From positions 1 through 47,426 of the forward strand of contig QPFY01000033.1 of assembly GCA_003665825.1 (NCBI GenBank): a stretch of DNA of 47,426 nucleotides. Direction: 5' to 3'. Positions 22,582-36,305 of this stretch are shown here, piece after piece. The notes beneath the pieces are model-generated. The model did no database searches and was not told the origin of the DNA. It saw only the letters and a program-made list of their open reading frames with translations. Source of the stretch: Microbotryum silenes-acaulis (Eukaryota > Basidiomycota > Microbotryomycetes > Microbotryales > Microbotryaceae). Position 1 is the stretch's first letter; each line of letters starts with the position of its first letter. A program made the position numbers and the translations under genes.

Positions 22582-25500
22582 CCCCCCCCCACGCGAACGC
22601 GAGGTAGACTTGAGCCGTGGGTGCCGCGTCCGGAGGCCTAGAGCATAGCAATGTATACCAAAAATCTTGGGACCCAGCGCTTTGGTGAATAGGTCCGCAA
22701 CCATGTCCGCTGTGCCAACGTGTGAGAGGGAGATATCGCCTCGGTTGACCATGTCGCGGACAAAATGCTCGCGGAGGCGTATGTGTCGAGTGCCGGAGGT
22801 GCGAACGGGGTCGTGAGCGACGGCGGCCGCGGCCTCGTTGTCGGTGAAGATGTGAGCTGCATCGATCGGGCGAACGTGGAGCTCGGAGAGGAGTTGCGTA
22901 AGGTAAATCGCTTCCTTACCAGCGTGCGACAAGGCGAGGTATTCGGCATCAGTGGTGGAATCCGCCACCCGAGTCTGACGCTTCGATGACCAAGAGACGG
23001 CGGAGCCGGCCAAGTAAAAGACGAAGCCCATTGTGGAGATGGACGTGTCGACGCAGGCACCCCAGTTCGCATCGGAATACCCAACCACACCCGTAACTTT
23101 GGCTGGACCGCGGGCGTAGAGTAGCTCATCGCGGTACGTGGCGCGAAGGTAGCGAAGGACGTGTTTGACGGCAATCCAATGACGGCGGCCAGGGTTGTTG
23201 GCGAACCGGGACAAGTACGAGACGGCGAAGGCAATGTCGGGTCGAGTGCCAAGGGAAATGTACAGGAGGGAGCCAATGGCTTGTAGGTACCACGATCGAA
23301 TGCGCTCCGTTCCTTGACCCGGAACTGCCGTGAGCGAGAGGCCGGGCGTCATTGGCACCGTAGCGCCGCGTGTCGTGGTGTCGAAGTGAAACCGGGCGAG
23401 CACGTCCATGATGTAGCGTTCCTGGGATAGGGCAATGGAGCCGTCGTCCAGGCGGCGGATTTGGATGCCGAGGATGTATTCCGCGGGGCCGAGTCGTTTG
23501 ACGCCGTATCGTTGTTCGAGGCCGGAGATGACGCGTTCGATCTCGTCGAGGGCGGGGCTGACAATGAGGAGATCGTCGACATACAAGGCGATATAATGGG
23601 GCCGTTGCTGATCATCAATGTGAGAGTAAATGCAGTGATCAGTGCCCGTTGCCTTGTACCCGAGACTCCTGAGTGATGTGTCAATGTGGCGATTCCAGAT
23701 GCGACCGGCCTGCTTGAGACCGTAGATTGAGCGCCGCAGGCGGAGAATCTTATCACTTGGGAAGTCGAAACCTCGTGGCGTCGTCATCCAGATATCGTGA
23801 TCGAGCTCGCCGTGGAGGTAAGCCTTGTCGATGTCGGCCTGATGAACGTGGTAACCATTGGCAGCGGCGAGGGCAAGGAGGCAGCGAATGGAGGAGAACC
23901 GGGCGACGGGTGCGAAAGTCTCCGAGAAGTCGATGCCGTCGCGTTGTCGGTTACCTTGCGCTACGAGACGTGCCTTGTGCCCCGTGACTTCGCCGCGTGC
24001 GTCGCGTTTGGTCTTCCAGACGAACTTGGAGGTGACGATAGTGGCGCCCGGTGGTACGGAGGATCGAGGCTCGATGGTGAACACCTTGAAGTCGTCGCGC
24101 ATGGCGGTGAACTCGGCGGCGGCAGCCTGAGCCCAGATGTCGTGCTCGTCGCTGGACATTGCTTCGCGCCAGGTCTGAGGATCGCTAGTAATCGACTTGA
24201 CGGGCTCGATGGCGTCGAGGGTGGGGTCGTCGTCGTCTGTGGCGATGAAGGCGCGGTGGTGGCGAGAGAGGAAATCGATCTCATCAGGGGAGTCGTCATC
24301 GGAGGGCTGTTCAGCGGGGGCAATGGCGGGTGCGGGCGTCACCAGGGTGTCGTCGTCGGATCGATGTACGTCCATCAGGTTGAGGCGAACCGCGGTGTTG
24401 GAGTTGAGGAGGTCAAGCGGGTCGTCCGAGTCATCGAGGGACGGTCCTCCGGCCGAGGACGTGGCGGGCGACGAAAGCGGGACAAGCGACGGGGACGGCG
24501 AGGGGCTGATATCTGTAGAATTAAGTAAGGATCCGCCAGTGTACCCTGGGGCCACGTCAACGGCGCTCATGGCAGAATCATCAAGAGAGGATGAGACGTC
24601 CATGTGCGCCGACCTTACTAGTGGGGTCCTCGTCTTGACGGCGGGGGCGGGCGTGTCGGCGGGAATGACGAACTGGCGTTCGGTGTTGTCCACATCGACG
24701 GGCGTGTTGATTGGGAGGCCGGGGAAGTCGTCGTCGAGGAAGGTGGCATTTCGGCCAATCACAACCTTGTTGGTATAATGGTCGAAGAAACGGAAAGCCT
24801 TGGAGGCGAGGTCGTAACCGGTGAAGATCACGCGCGCGGCCTTGGGGTCGAGCTTGCTGCGAAGGTCCGGCGCGACCGTGAGCCAGGCCGCGCAGCCGAA
24901 CGGGTGGAGGGCGGTGGTGGTGGTGCGTCGGCCGTTCCAAACGGATTCTGGAGTCTGTTTGGCCAAAGCTGAGTGTGAGCACCTGTTTTTGCAATAAACG
25001 AAGTACGCAGCCGCTTCATCCCAAAAGGTGGCCGGCAGATGGGAGTCAGCAAGGAGGGCGAGGATGCCCTCGACAATGGAGAGATTGACACGTTCGGCAC
25101 GACCGTTTTGCTGAGGTGTGTAGGGGATAGAGTATTGACGACGAATGCCCCTGGACTTGCAGAACTCCGTGAATGCGTTCGATCGGTACTCCCCGCCGTT
25201 GTCAGTGCGAAGGGTTTTTAAACGCGCGTTCGTCTCTAACTCCACTTCGGCGAGCCAAGTCTGGAAGGTCGGGAAGACGTCGCTTTTGTGATCGATCGCG
25301 TATGCCCAGAGTTTGCGAGAGTGGTCGTCAAGAAATGTGACAAGGTAGCGCTTCCCGGTCAAGGACGGAGTGGGGAACGAAAGGACATCGCTGTGCACGA
25401 GGCCGAGTCTCTCGGGGGAATGCGACTCAGAGTCGGGAAAAGGAAGACGGTGGCCTTTGGAACCAAGGCAAGCATTGCAAACAAACTCCTCTACGTCTTT

Positions 25501-27057
25501 GTCACTGTACCCGGCCCCAAACCCGTCCAGCAAACCTGCGGCGATCATCTTCTGTATAGAGGATGGGGCAAGATGGCCGAGGCAGCGGTGAAGGGTAAGC
25601 AGGGGCACGGTAGACTCAGAACGCGAGAGAAGGGCAAGCTGCTGACACTTGGTGTGATCCGCGTCCAAAAGGTAGAGACCGTCGTTAACCCTGGTACCGT
25701 GAGCAATGGCCTGGCCGTCCTTGGCGATGTCGATGCCGTCGCTGGTGAAGGCGAGTCGAACGCGGTCGGTGTCGCAGAGGCGAGAAACAGAGAGGAGGTT
25801 GACGTGGAGGCCCGGCGTGTGCAGAACGCCACGCAGCGTGATCGGATGTCCGGTCTTGGCAACGAACGCTACGTCCCCCATACCAATGGCCGTGATACCG
25901 CCGGCGATGCCGCCGATCTTGGTGTGCGCCGTCTGGCGATAAGCCGTGAATAGAGAGCGATCGGCGACCATGTGTGCCGTGGCGCCCGAGTCGACTACAA
26001 AGGCGTCAGTCGGGAGTTGCCGGCGAGCGAACAGGCAGGAGGCGAAATAGCCGATGTTAGGCTGTTGAGCGGCGGGGAGAGACGTGTCGTCCTGGTTGTC
26101 GTCGCCGGTGTGTTTCTGTTCGCCCCGGTGCTTGCAGTCGAGGGCCCAGTGACCTTTCTTGTGGCAGCGGCGGCAGGGGCCGGCGGGCGGGTGTGTCGCC
26201 CGTGAGGTGCAGTCGCGCAGACGGTGGCCGGGGGCGCGGCAGGCGGGACAAGGGGAGGCGGTGGCGAGCATGGCCGAGTGCGATGACGAGAGTCCCGCCG
26301 AGCGAAGCTGGATGCGAATGCGATCCGTCAGCGTCGTGAGTTCCGGGAGGTCGCGTTGGTTGCGCTGCTCGTCCGTGAACGTGAGTCGGAAGCTGTCGAG
26401 GCAGGGTGGGACCATGGCGAGCACGTGAGTGGCGAGCACGTCGTTGAGCGAGGTTTTGGCGTCGCGGATTTCCTGCGCGATCGACATGTATTCACGGAGC
26501 CACGTGTCGTACGCCTCGACGGAGGCAGGCATCTTCCTGAAGTCCCAAAGGCGGGCGAACAACTCGAGGGTACGAGTGGCGTCGTCCGGTGCGAAACGAG
26601 CCTTGAGTGCGGCGAAGATGCGTGGTGCCGACAGGTCGTCGCTGGGGATGGTGTCGAGGGTGGCTGAGACGTCGGCTGAGTCGATCGAGCCAACGATGAT
26701 TTCACGCGCGGCGTCGTCACGGGCGGCAAGCTGGTCGGCCGTCCACGTCGGGGGAATGACACCGTCAAGAACGTAACCACGGGCTTGATTTGGAAGCGCG
26801 AGACGGAGTTGACGTAACCAGTTTGTAAACGACTTAGGGCCGTCAAGGCGAGCGTGCTTGGGGAACACGACTTTTGATGCGGTGGCGGTGTTTGCCTGCG
26901 TGGCAGTGACGGGCGGGGAGGCGGCGGCGGCGGCAGGGGGCTGTGAGGCCTGTAGAGCGGCAAGCTGTGCCTGTAGCGTGGCGATTTGCACGCTGATCGA
27001 AGGGTCAGGGGAGCTGATGTCCCTGGGGGGCGAAGGCGGGGCGGGGGAGCTGTCCAT
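22339..27057 (-). CDS. gag-pol: B2 Gag-Pol polyprotein, intact, 1572 aa with LTR-encoded tail
   Basis: The B2 protein core appears identical to B1. Only the LTR-encoded tail differs visibly: the second 13-residue repeat reads SAQDLG where B1 has SAQELG. Two CCHC knuckles, protease, integrase triad, RT YVDD and RNase H acidic residues are all present. G9 at 22582-22590 gives the 80-residue extension that ends in the first promoter-like unit of its own 3' LTR. With an intact ORF, matching LTRs, primer site, polypurine tract and clean target duplications, this copy looks competent for transposition and is a good reference for the B lineage. Confidence 0.94.
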   Translation of the reverse strand: MDSSPAPPSPPRDISSPDPSISVQIATLQAQLAALQASQPPAAAAASPPVTATQANTATASKVVFPKHARLDGPKSFTNWLRQLRLALPNQARGYVLDGVIPPTWTADQLAARDDAAREIIVGSIDSADVSATLDTIPSDDLSAPRIFAALKARFAPDDATRTLELFARLWDFRKMPASVEAYDTWLREYMSIAQEIRDAKTSLNDVLATHVLAMVPPCLDSFRLTFTDEQRNQRDLPELTTLTDRIRIQLRSAGLSSSHSAMLATASPCPACRAPGHRLRDCTSRATHPPAGPCRRCHKKGHWALDCKHRGEQKHTGDDNQDDTSLPAAQQPNIGYFASCLFARRQLPTDAFVVDSGATAHMVADRSLFTAYRQTAHTKIGGIAGGITAIGMGDVAFVAKTGHPITLRGVLHTPGLHVNLLSVSRLCDTDRVRLAFTSDGIDIAKDGQAIAHGTRVNDGLYLLDADHTKCQQLALLSRSESTVPLLTLHRCLGHLAPSSIQKMIAAGLLDGFGAGYSDKDVEEFVCNACLGSKGHRLPFPDSESHSPERLGLVHSDVLSFPTPSLTGKRYLVTFLDDHSRKLWAYAIDHKSDVFPTFQTWLAEVELETNARLKTLRTDNGGEYRSNAFTEFCKSRGIRRQYSIPYTPQQNGRAERVNLSIVEGILALLADSHLPATFWDEAAAYFVYCKNRCSHSALAKQTPESVWNGRRTTTTALHPFGCAAWLTVAPDLRSKLDPKAARVIFTGYDLASKAFRFFDHYTNKVVIGRNATFLDDDFPGLPINTPVDVDNTERQFVIPADTPAPAVKTRTPLVRSAHMDVSSSLDDSAMSAVDVAPGYTGGSLLNSTDISPSPSPSLVPLSSPATSSAGGPSLDDSDDPLDLLNSNTAVRLNLMDVHRSDDDTLVTPAPAIAPAEQPSDDDSPDEIDFLSRHHRAFIATDDDDPTLDAIEPVKSITSDPQTWREAMSSDEHDIWAQAAAAEFTAMRDDFKVFTIEPRSSVPPGATIVTSKFVWKTKRDARGEVTGHKARLVAQGNRQRDGIDFSETFAPVARFSSIRCLLALAAANGYHVHQADIDKAYLHGELDHDIWMTTPRGFDFPSDKILRLRRSIYGLKQAGRIWNRHIDTSLRSLGYKATGTDHCIYSHIDDQQRPHYIALYVDDLLIVSPALDEIERVISGLEQRYGVKRLGPAEYILGIQIRRLDDGSIALSQERYIMDVLARFHFDTTTRGATVPMTPGLSLTAVPGQGTERIRSWYLQAIGSLLYISLGTRPDIAFAVSYLSRFANNPGRRHWIAVKHVLRYLRATYRDELLYARGPAKVTGVVGYSDANWGACVDTSISTMGFVFYLAGSAVSWSSKRQTRVADSTTDAEYLALSHAGKEAIYLTQLLSELHVRPIDAAHIFTDNEAAAAVAHDPVRTSGTRHIRLREHFVRDMVNRGDISLSHVGTADMVADLFTKALGPKIFGIHCYALGLRTRHPRLKSTSRSRGGGCEESTLRSGQDLGARSEPGASAQDLGARSEPGASAQDLGARSEPGTLAQPRGSLAEDLGRAAPLLLDSYSSLLAITTSLT

Positions 27058-27151
27058 GCTGCGATGGTGCGATGGGCTGGGGCGGCTCGAGTGGCTGGGC
27101 TCGAGGGAAAAATTTCAAGCGGCGGGGCTGGTAGCTCGTGGGCTTATAACC

Positions 27152-27480
27152 TATTCGATCAACTCTACTACGTCAGCGATGTAGTTATAGCCAAGAGTGA
27201 TCAATATCATTTCAACATACCTATTCGATCAACTCTACTACGTCAGCGATGTAGTTATAGCCAAGAGTGATGAATAGGAATCTAACAGTAAGGGAGCCGC
27301 GCGCCCCAAGTCCTCAGCCAGCGAGCCTCGGGGCTGAGCCAATGTGCCAGGCTCGCTGCGCGCGCCTAAGTCCTGGGCCGATGCGCCCGGCTCGCTCCGC
27401 GCGCCTAAGTCCTGGGCCGATGCGCCCGGCTCGCTCCGCGCGCCTAAGTCCTGACCCGAGCGGAGAGTGGATTCCTCACA
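27152..27480 (-). repeat. B2 5' LTR (329 bp)
   Basis: Same sequence by eye as the B2 3' LTR; primer site at 27130-27151. Confidence 0.93.
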
Positions 27481-30400
27481 GGGAAATGTACAGGAGGGAG
27501 CCGATGGCTTGGAGGTACCACGATCGAATGCGCTCCGTTCCCTGACCCGGAACTGCTGTGAGCGAGAGGCCGGGCGTCATTGGCACTGTAGCGCCGCGTG
27601 TCGTGGTGTCGAAGTGAAACCGGGCGAGCACGTCCATGATGTAGCGTTCCTGGGATAGGGCAATGGAGCCGTCGTCCAGGCGGCGGATTTGGATGCCGAG
27701 GATGTATTCCGCGGGGCCGAGCCTTTTGACGCCGTATCGCTGTTCAAGGCCGGAGATGACGCGTTCGATCTCATCGAGGGCGGGGCTGACAATGAGGAGA
27801 TCGTCGACATACAAGGCGATATAATGGGGCCGTTGCTGATCATCAATGTGAGAGTAAATGCAGTGATCAGTGCCCGTTGCCTTGTACCCGAGACTCCTGA
27901 GTGATGTGTCAATGTGGCGATTCCAGATGCGACCGGCCTGCTTGAGACCGTAGATTGAGCGCCGCAGGCGGAGAACCTTATCGCTCGGGAAGTCGAAACC
28001 TCGTGGCGTTGTCATCCAGATATCGTGATCGAGCTCGCCGTGGAGGTAAGCCTTGTCGATGTCGGCCTGATGAACGTGGTAACCGTTGGCAGCGGCGAGG
28101 GCAAGGAGGCAGCGAATGGAGGAGAAACGGGCAACGGGTGCGAAAGTCTCCGAGAAATCGATGCCGTCGCGTTGGCGGTTACCTTGCGCTACAAGGCGTG
28201 CCTTCCGCCCTGTGACGTCACCGCGTGCATCGCGCTTGGTCTTCCAGACGAATTTGGAGGTGACGATAGTGGCGCCCGGCGGTACGGAGGATCGAGGCTC
28301 GATGGTGAACACCTTGAAGTCGTCGCGCATGGCGGTGAACTCGGCGGCGGCAGCCTGAGCCCAGATGTCGTGCTCGTCGCTGGACATTGCTTCACGCCAG
28401 GTCTGAGGGTCGCTAGTGATCGATTTGATGGGCTCGATGGCTTCGAGGGCGGGGTTGTCGTCTTCTGCGGCGATGAAGGCGCGGTGGTGGCGAGAGAGGA
28501 AATCGATCTCATCAGGGGAGTCGTCATCGGAGGGCTGTTCAGCGGGGGCCATGGCGGGTGCGGGCGTCACCAGGGTGTCGTCGTCGGATTGATGTACGTC
28601 CATCAGGTTGAGGCGAACCGCGGTGTTGGAGTTGAGGAGGTCAAGCGGGTCGTCCGAGTCATCGAGGGACGGTCCCCCGGCCGAGGATGTGGCGGGCGAC
28701 GAAAGCGGGGCAAGCGACGGGGACGGCGAGGGGCTGGTATCTGTAGAATTAAGTAAGGATCCGCCAGTGTACCCTGGGGCCACGTCAACGGCGCTCATGG
28801 CAGAATCATCAAGAGAGGATGAGACGTCCATGTGCGCCGACCTTACTAGTGGGGTCCTCGTCTTGACGGCTGGGGCGGGCGTGTCGGCGGGAATGACGAA
28901 CTGGCGTTCGGTGTCGTCCGCATCGACGGGCGTGTTGATTGGTAGACCGGGGAAGTCGTCGTCGAGGAAGGTGGCATTTCGGCCAATCACAACCTTGTTG
29001 GTAGAATGGTCGAAGAAACGGAAAGCCTTGGAGGCGAGGTCGTAACCGGTGAAGATCACGCGCGCGGCCTTGGGGTCGAGCTTGCTGCGAAGGTTCGGCG
29101 CGACCGTGAGCCAGGCCGCGCAGCCGAACGGGTGGAGGGCGGTGGCGGTGGTGCGTTGGCCGTTCCAAACGGATTCTGGAGTCTGTTTGGCCAAAGCTGA
29201 GTGTGAGCACCTGTTTTTGCAATAAACGAAGTATGCAGCCGCTTCATCCCAAAAGGTGGCCGGCAGATGGGAGTCAGCAAGGAGGGCAAGGACGCCCTCG
29301 ACGATGGAGAGATTGACACGTTCGGCACGACCGTTTTGCTGAGGTGTGTAGGGGATAGAATATTGACGACGAATACCCCTGGACTTGCAGAACTCCGTGA
29401 ATGCGTTCGATTGGTACTCCCCGCCGTTGTCGGTGCGAAGGGTTTTTAAACGCTCGTTCGTCTCTAACTCCACTTCGGCGAGCCAAGTCTGGAAGGTCGG
29501 GAAGACGTCGCTTTTGTGATCGATCGCGTATGCCCAGAGTTTGCGAGAGTGGTCGTCAAGAAATGTGACAAGGTAGCGCTTCCCGGTCAAGGACGGAGTG
29601 GGGAACGAAAGGACATCGCTGTGCACGAGGCCGAGTCTTTCGGGGGAATGCGACTCAGAGTCGGGAAAAGGAAGACGGTGGCCTTTGGAACCAAGGCAAG
29701 CATTGCAAACAAACTCCTCTACGTCTTTGTCACTGTACCCGGCCCCAAACCCGTCCAGCAAACCTGCGGCGATCATCTTCTGTATAGAGGATGGGGCAAG
29801 ATGGCCGAGGCAGCGGTGAAGGGTAAGCAGGGGCACGGTCGACTCAGAACGCGAGAGAAAGGCAAGCTGCTGACACTTGGTGTGGTCCGCGTCCAAAAGG
29901 TAGAGACCGTCGTTAACCCTGGTACCGTGAGCAATGGCCTGGCCGTCCTTGGCGATGTCGATGCCGTCGCTGGTGAAGGCGAGTCGAACGCGGTCGGTGT
30001 CGCAGAGGCGAGAGACGGAGAGGAGGTTGACGTGGAGGCCCGGCGTGTGCAGAACGCCACGCAGCGTGATCGGATGTCCGGTCTTGGCAACGAACGCTAC
30101 GTCCCCCATGCCGATGGCCGTGATACCGCCGGCAATGCCGCCGATCTTGGTGTGCGCCGTCTGGCGATAAGCCGTGAATAGAGAACGATCGGCGACCATG
30201 TGTGCCGTGGCGCCCGAGTCGACTACAAAGGCATCAGTCGGGAGTTGCCGGCGAGCGAACAGGCAGGAGGCGAAATAGCCGACGTTAGGCTGTTGAGCGG
30301 CGGGGAGAGACATGTCGTCCTGGTTGTCGTCGCCGGTGTGTTTTTGTTCGCCCCGGTGCTTGCAGTCGAGGGCCCAGTGCCCTTTCTTGTGGCAGCGGCG

Positions 30401-31288
30401 GCAGGGGCCGGCGGGCGGGTGTTTCGCCCGTGAGGTGCAGTCGCGCAGGCGGTGGCCGGGGGCGCGGCAGGCGGGACAAGGGGAGGCGGTGGCGAGCATG
30501 GCCGAGTGTGATGACGAGAGTCCCGCCGAGCGAAGCTGGATGCGAATGCGATCCGTCAGCGTCGTGAGTTCCGGGAGGTCGCGTTGGTTGCGCTGCTCGT
30601 CCGTGAATGTGAGGCGGAAGCTGTCGAGGCAAGGTGGGACCATGGCGAGCACGTGAGTGGCGAGCACGTCGTTGAGCGAGGTTTTGGCGTCGCGGATTTC
30701 CTGCGCGATCGACATGTATTCGCGGAGCCAGGTGTCGTACGCCTCGACGGAGGCAGGCATCTTCCTGAAATCCCAAAGGCGGGCGAACAACTCGAGGGTG
30801 CGAGTGGCGTCGTCCGGTGCGAAACGAGCCTTGAGTGCGGCGAAGATGCGTGGTGCCGACAGGTCGTCGCTGGGGATGGTGTCGAGGGTGGCTGAGACGT
30901 CGGCGGAGTCGATCGAGCCAACGATGATTTCCCGCGCGGCGTCGTCACGGGCGGCAAGCTGGTCAGCCGTCCATGTCGGGGGGATGACACCGTCAAGAAC
31001 GTAACCACGGACTTGATTTGGAAGCGCGAGACGGAGTTGACGTAACCAGTTCGTAAACGACTTAGGCCCGTCAAGACGAGCGTGCTTGGGGAACACGACT
31101 TTTGATGCGGTGGCGGTGTTTGCCTGCGTGGCAGTGACGGGCGGGGTGGCGGCGGCGGCGGCGGCAGGGGGCGGTGAGGCCTGTAGAGCGGCAAGCTGTG
31201 CCTGTAGCGTGGCGATTTGCACGCTGATCGAAGGGTCAGGGGAGCTGGTGTCCCTGGGAGGCGAGGGCGGGGCGGGGGAGCTGTCCAT
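27476..31288 (-). pseudogene. gag-pol: A4 gag-pol, 5' part (Gag to RT), truncated by B2, 1270 aa
   Basis: The ATG at 31288 starts an open frame through Gag, protease, integrase and most of RT with YVDD at 1160-1163. It ends exactly at the insertion: the first bases of the B2 5' LTR supply the stop (CTG TGA) after residue 1270. RNase H is lost to the other side of B2. The rest of the unit, with its primer site and L5, is intact, so a polyprotein lacking RNase H could be made. Confidence 0.9.
27481..27485. repeat. Right target-site duplication of B2 (GGGAA)
   Basis: Follows CCTCACA and continues ATGTACAGG, the expected A4 sequence. Confidence 0.95.
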
Positions 31289-31380
31289 GCTGCGATGGTG
31301 CGATGGGCTGGGGCGGCTCGAGTGGCTGGGCTCGAGGGAAAATGCAAGCGGCGGGGCTGGTAGCTCGTGGGCTTATAACC

Positions 31381-31735
31381 TATTCGATCAACTCTACTAC
31401 GTCAGCGATGTAGTTATAGCCAAGAGTGATGAATCTCATTTCAACATACCTATTCGATCAACTCTACTACGTCAGCGATGTAGTTATAGCCAAGAGTGAT
31501 GAATAGGAAGCTAACAGTAAGGGAGCCGCGCGCCCCAAGTCCTCAGCCAGGGAGCCTCGGGGCTGAGCCAATGTGCCAGGCTCGCTGCGCGCGCCTAAGT
31601 CCCAGGCTCGCTCCGCGCGCCCAAGTCCTGGGCCGATGTGCCCGGCTCGCTCCGCGCGCCTAAGTCCTGAGCCGATGCGCCCGGCTCGCTCCGCGCGCCT
31701 AAGTCCTGACCCGAGCGGAGAGTGGATTCCTCACA
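31381..31735 (-). repeat. L5, shared LTR between A4 (5') and A5 (3'), 355 bp long form
   Basis: Layout and length match L2 and L4; the A5 tract next to it is G9 (31736-31744). Confidence 0.92.
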
Positions 31736-34700
31736 CCCCCCCCCACGCGAACGCGAGGTAGACTTGAGCCGTGGGTGCCGCGTCCGGAGGCCTAGAGCAT
31801 AGCAATGTATACCAAAAATCTTGGGACCCAGCGCTTTGGTGAATAGGTCCGCAACCATGTCCGCTGTGCCAACGTGTGAGAGGGAGATATCGCCTCGGTT
31901 GACCATGTCGCGGACAAAATGCTCGCGGAGGCGTATGTGTCGAGTGCCGGAGGTGCGAACGGGGTCGTGAGCGACGGCGGCCGCGGCCTCGTTGTCGGTG
32001 AAGATGTGAGCTGCATCGATCGGGCGAACGTGGAGCTCGGAGAGGAGTTGCGTAAGGTAAATCGCTTCCTTACCAGCGTGCGACAAGGCGAGGTATTCGG
32101 CATCAGTGGTGGAATCCGCCACCCGAGTCTGACGTTTCGATGACCAAGAGACGGCAGAGCCAGCCAAGTAAAAAACGAAGCCCATTGTGGAGATGGACGT
32201 GTCGACGCAGGCACCCCAGTTCGCATCGGAATAACCGACCACACCCGTAACTTTGGCTGGACCGCGGGCGTAGAGTAGCTCATCGCGGTACGTGGCACGA
32301 AGGTAGCGAAGGACGTGTTTGACGGCAATCCAATGACGACGGCCAGGGTTGTTGGCGAACCGGGACAAGTACGAGACGGCGAAGGCAATGTCGGGTCGAG
32401 TGCCAAGGGAAATGTACAGGAGGGAGCCGATGGCTTGGAGGTACCACGATCGAATGCGCTCCGTTCCCTGACCCGGAACTGCTGTGAGCGAGAGGCCGGG
32501 CGTCATTGGCACTGTAGCGCCGCGTGTCGTGGTGTCGAAGTGAAACCGGGCGAGCACGTCCATGATGTAGCGTTCCTGGGATAGGGCAATGGAGCCGTCG
32601 TCCAGGCGGCGGATTTGGATGCCGAGGATGTATTCCGCGGGGCCGAGCCTTTTGACGCCGTATCGCTGTTCAAGGCCGGAGATGACGCGTTCGATCTCAT
32701 CGAGGGCGGGGCTGACAATGAGGAGATCGTCGACATACAAGGCGATATAATGGGGCCGTTGCTGATCATCAATGTGAGAGTAAATGCAGTGATCAGTGCC
32801 CGTTGCCTTGTACCCGAGACTCCTGAGTGATGTGTCAATGTGGCGATTCCAGATGCGACCGGCCTGCTTGAGACCGTAGATTGAGCGCCGCAGGCGGAGA
32901 ACCTTATCGCTCGGGAAGTCGAAACCTCGTGGCGTTGTCATCCAGATATCGTGATCGAGCTCGCCGTGGAGGTAAGCCTTGTCGATGTCGGCCTGATGAA
33001 CGTGGTAACCGTTGGCAGCGGCGAGGGCAAGGAGGCAGCGAATGGAGGAGAAACGGGCAACGGGTGCGAAAGTCTCCGAGAAATCGATGCCGTCGCGTTG
33101 GCGGTTACCTTGCGCTACAAGGCGTGCCTTCCGCCCTGTGACGTCACCGCGTGCATCGCGCTTGGTCTTCCAGACGAATTTGGAGGTGACGATAGTGGCG
33201 CCCGGCGGTACGGAGGATCGAGGCTCGATGGTGAACACCTTGAAGTCGTCGCGCATGGCGGTGAACTCGGCGGCGGCAGCCTGAGCCCAGATGTCGTGCT
33301 CGTCGCTGGACATTGCTTCACGCCAGGTCTGAGGGTCGCTAGTGATCGATTTGATGGGCTCGATGGCTTCGAGGGCGGGGTTGTCGTCTTCTGCGGCGAT
33401 GAAGGCGCGGTGGTGGCGAGAGAGGAAATCGATCTCATCAGGGGAGTCGTCATCGGAGGGCTGTTCAGCGGGGGCCATGGCGGGTGCGGGCGTCACCAGG
33501 GTGTCGTCGTCGGATTGATGTACGTCCATCAGGTTGAGGCGAACCGCGGTGTTGGAGTTGAGGAGGTCAAGCGGGTCGTCCGAGTCATCGAGGGACGGTC
33601 CCCCGGCCGAGGATGTGGCGGGCGACGAAAGCGGGGCAAGCGACGGGGACGGCGAGGGGCTGGTATCTGTAGAATTAAGTAAGGATCCGCCAGTGTACCC
33701 TGGGGCCACGTCAACGGCGCTCATGGCAGAATCATCAAGAGAGGATGAGACGTCCATGTGCGCCGACCTTACTAGTGGGGTCCTCGTCTTGACGGCTGGG
33801 GCGGGCGTGTCGGCGGGAATGACGAACTGGCGTTCGGTGTCGTCCGCATCGACGGGCGTGTTGATTGGTAGACCGGGGAAGTCGTCGTCGAGGAAGGTGG
33901 CATTTCGGCCAATCACAACCTTGTTGGTAGAATGGTCGAAGAAACGGAAAGCCTTGGAGGCGAGGTCGTAACCGGTGAAGATCACGCGCGCGGCCTTGGG
34001 GTCGAGCTTGCTGCGAAGGTTCGGCGCGACCGTGAGCCAGGCCGCGCAGCCGAACGGGTGGAGGGCGGTGGCGGTGGTGCGTTGGCCGTTCCAAACGGAT
34101 TCTGGAGTCTGTTTGGCCAAAGCTGAGTGTGAGCACCTGTTTTTGCAATAAACGAAGTATGCAGCCGCTTCATCCCAAAAGGTGGCCGGCAGATGGGAGT
34201 CAGCAAGGAGGGCAAGGACGCCCTCGACGATGGAGAGATTGACACGTTCGGCACGACCGTTTTGCTGAGGTGTGTAGGGGATAGAATATTGACGACGAAT
34301 ACCCCTGGACTTGCAGAACTCCGTGAATGCGTTCGATTGGTACTCCCCGCCGTTGTCGGTGCGAAGGGTTTTTAAACGCTCGTTCGTCTCTAACTCCACT
34401 TCGGCGAGCCAAGTCTGGAAGGTCGGGAAGACGTCGCTTTTGTGATCGATCGCGTATGCCCAGAGTTTGCGAGAGTGGTCGTCAAGAAATGTGACAAGGT
34501 AGCGCTTCCCGGTCAAGGACGGAGTGGGGAACGAAAGGACATCGCTGTGCACGAGGCCGAGTCTTTCGGGGGAATGCGACTCAGAGTCGGGAAAAGGAAG
34601 ACGGTGGCCTTTGGAACCAAGGCAAGCATTGCAAACAAACTCCTCTACGTCTTTGTCACTGTACCCGGCCCCAAACCCGTCCAGCAAACCTGCGGCGATC

Positions 34701-36213
34701 ATCTTCTGTATAGAGGATGGGGCAAGATGGCCGAGGCAGCGGTGAAGGGTAAGCAGGGGCACGGTCGACTCAGAACGCGAGAGAAAGGCAAGCTGCTGAC
34801 ACTTGGTGTGGTCCGCGTCCAAAAGGTAGAGACCGTCGTTAACCCTGGTACCGTGAGCAATGGCCTGGCCGTCCTTGGCGATGTCGATGCCGTCGCTGGT
34901 GAAGGCGAGTCGAACGCGGTCGGTGTCGCAGAGGCGAGAGACGGAGAGGAGGTTGACGTGGAGGCCCGGCGTGTGCAGAACGCCACGCAGCGTGATCGGA
35001 TGTCCGGTCTTGGCAACGAACGCTACGTCCCCCATGCCGATGGCCGTGATACCGCCGGCAATGCCGCCGATCTTGGTGTGCGCCGTCTGGCGATAAGCCG
35101 TGAATAGAGAACGATCGGCGACCATGTGTGCCGTGGCGCCCGAGTCGACTACAAAGGCATCAGTCGGGAGTTGCCGGCGAGCGAACAGGCAGGAGGCGAA
35201 ATAGCCGACGTTAGGCTGTTGAGCGGCGGGGAGAGACATGTCGTCCTGGTTGTCGTCGCCGGTGTGTTTTTGTTCGCCCCGGTGCTTGCAGTCGAGGGCC
35301 CAGTGCCCTTTCTTGTGGCAGCGGCGGCAGGGGCCGGCGGGCGGGTGTTTCGCCCGTGAGGTGCAGTCGCGCAGGCGGTGGCCGGGGGCGCGGCAGGCGG
35401 GACAAGGGGAGGCGGTGGCGAGCATGGCCGAGTGTGATGACGAGAGTCCCGCCGAGCGAAGCTGGATGCGAATGCGATCCGTCAGCGTCGTGAGTTCCGG
35501 GAGGTCGCGTTGGTTGCGCTGCTCGTCCGTGAATGTGAGGCGGAAGCTGTCGAGGCAAGGTGGGACCATGGCGAGCACGTGAGTGGCGAGCACGTCGTTG
35601 AGCGAGGTTTTGGCGTCGCGGATTTCCTGCGCGATCGACATGTATTCGCGGAGCCAGGTGTCGTACGCCTCGACGGAGGCAGGCATCTTCCTGAAATCCC
35701 AAAGGCGGGCGAACAACTCGAGGGTGCGAGTGGCGTCGTCCGGTGCGAAACGAGCCTTGAGTGCGGCGAAGATGCGTGGTGCCGACAGGTCGTCGCTGGG
35801 GATGGTGTCGAGGGTGGCTGAGACGTCGGCGGAGTCGATCGAGCCAACGATGATTTCCCGCGCGGCGTCGTCACGGGCGGCAAGCTGGTCAGCCGTCCAT
35901 GTCGGGGGATGACACCGTCAAGAACGTAACCACGGACTTGATTTGGAAGCGCGAGACGGAGTTGACGTAACCAGTTCGTAAACGACTTAGGCCCGTCAAG
36001 ACGAGCGTGCTTGGGGAACACGACTTTTGATGCGGTGGCGGTGTTTGCCTGCGTGGCAGTGACGGGCGGGGTGGCGGCGGCGGCGGCGGCAGGGGGCGGT
36101 GAGGCCTGTAGAGCGGCAAGCTGTGCCTGTAGCGTGGCGATTTGCACGCTGATCGAAGGGTCAGGGGAGCTGGTGTCCCTGGGAGGCGAGGGCGGGGCGG
36201 GGGAGCTGTCCAT
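31595..36213 (-). pseudogene. gag-pol: A5 gag-pol, one frameshift in Gag
   Basis: Complete in length and domains, but a run of six G in sibling copies is five here (35904-35908), shifting the frame at about residue 103 of Gag. Downstream, 1373 codons are open from 35716 through protease, integrase, RT and RNase H, plus a 46-residue LTR-encoded tail allowed by G9. The internal region is 4570 bp, one less than A4, which has the same tract length, so this is the only indel. It may be a sequence error, in which case the copy is intact. Confidence 0.88.
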
Positions 36214-36305
36214 GCTGCGATGGTGCGATGGGCTGGGGCGGCTCGAGTGGCTGGGCTCGAGGGAAAATGCAAGCGGCGGGGCTGGTAGCTCGTGGGCTTA
36301 TAACC

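Larger units (their letters stand above)
22253..27480 (-). mobile_element. B2, complete copia-B element nested in A4
   Basis: The element is 5228 bp, with two 329-bp LTRs that match by eye and a 4570-bp interior. It inserted after codon 1270 of A4, in the same orientation, with 5-bp duplications. Both LTRs carry the private spacer GATCAATATCATTTC and CTAAGTCC units, separating it from B1. Confidence 0.95.
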
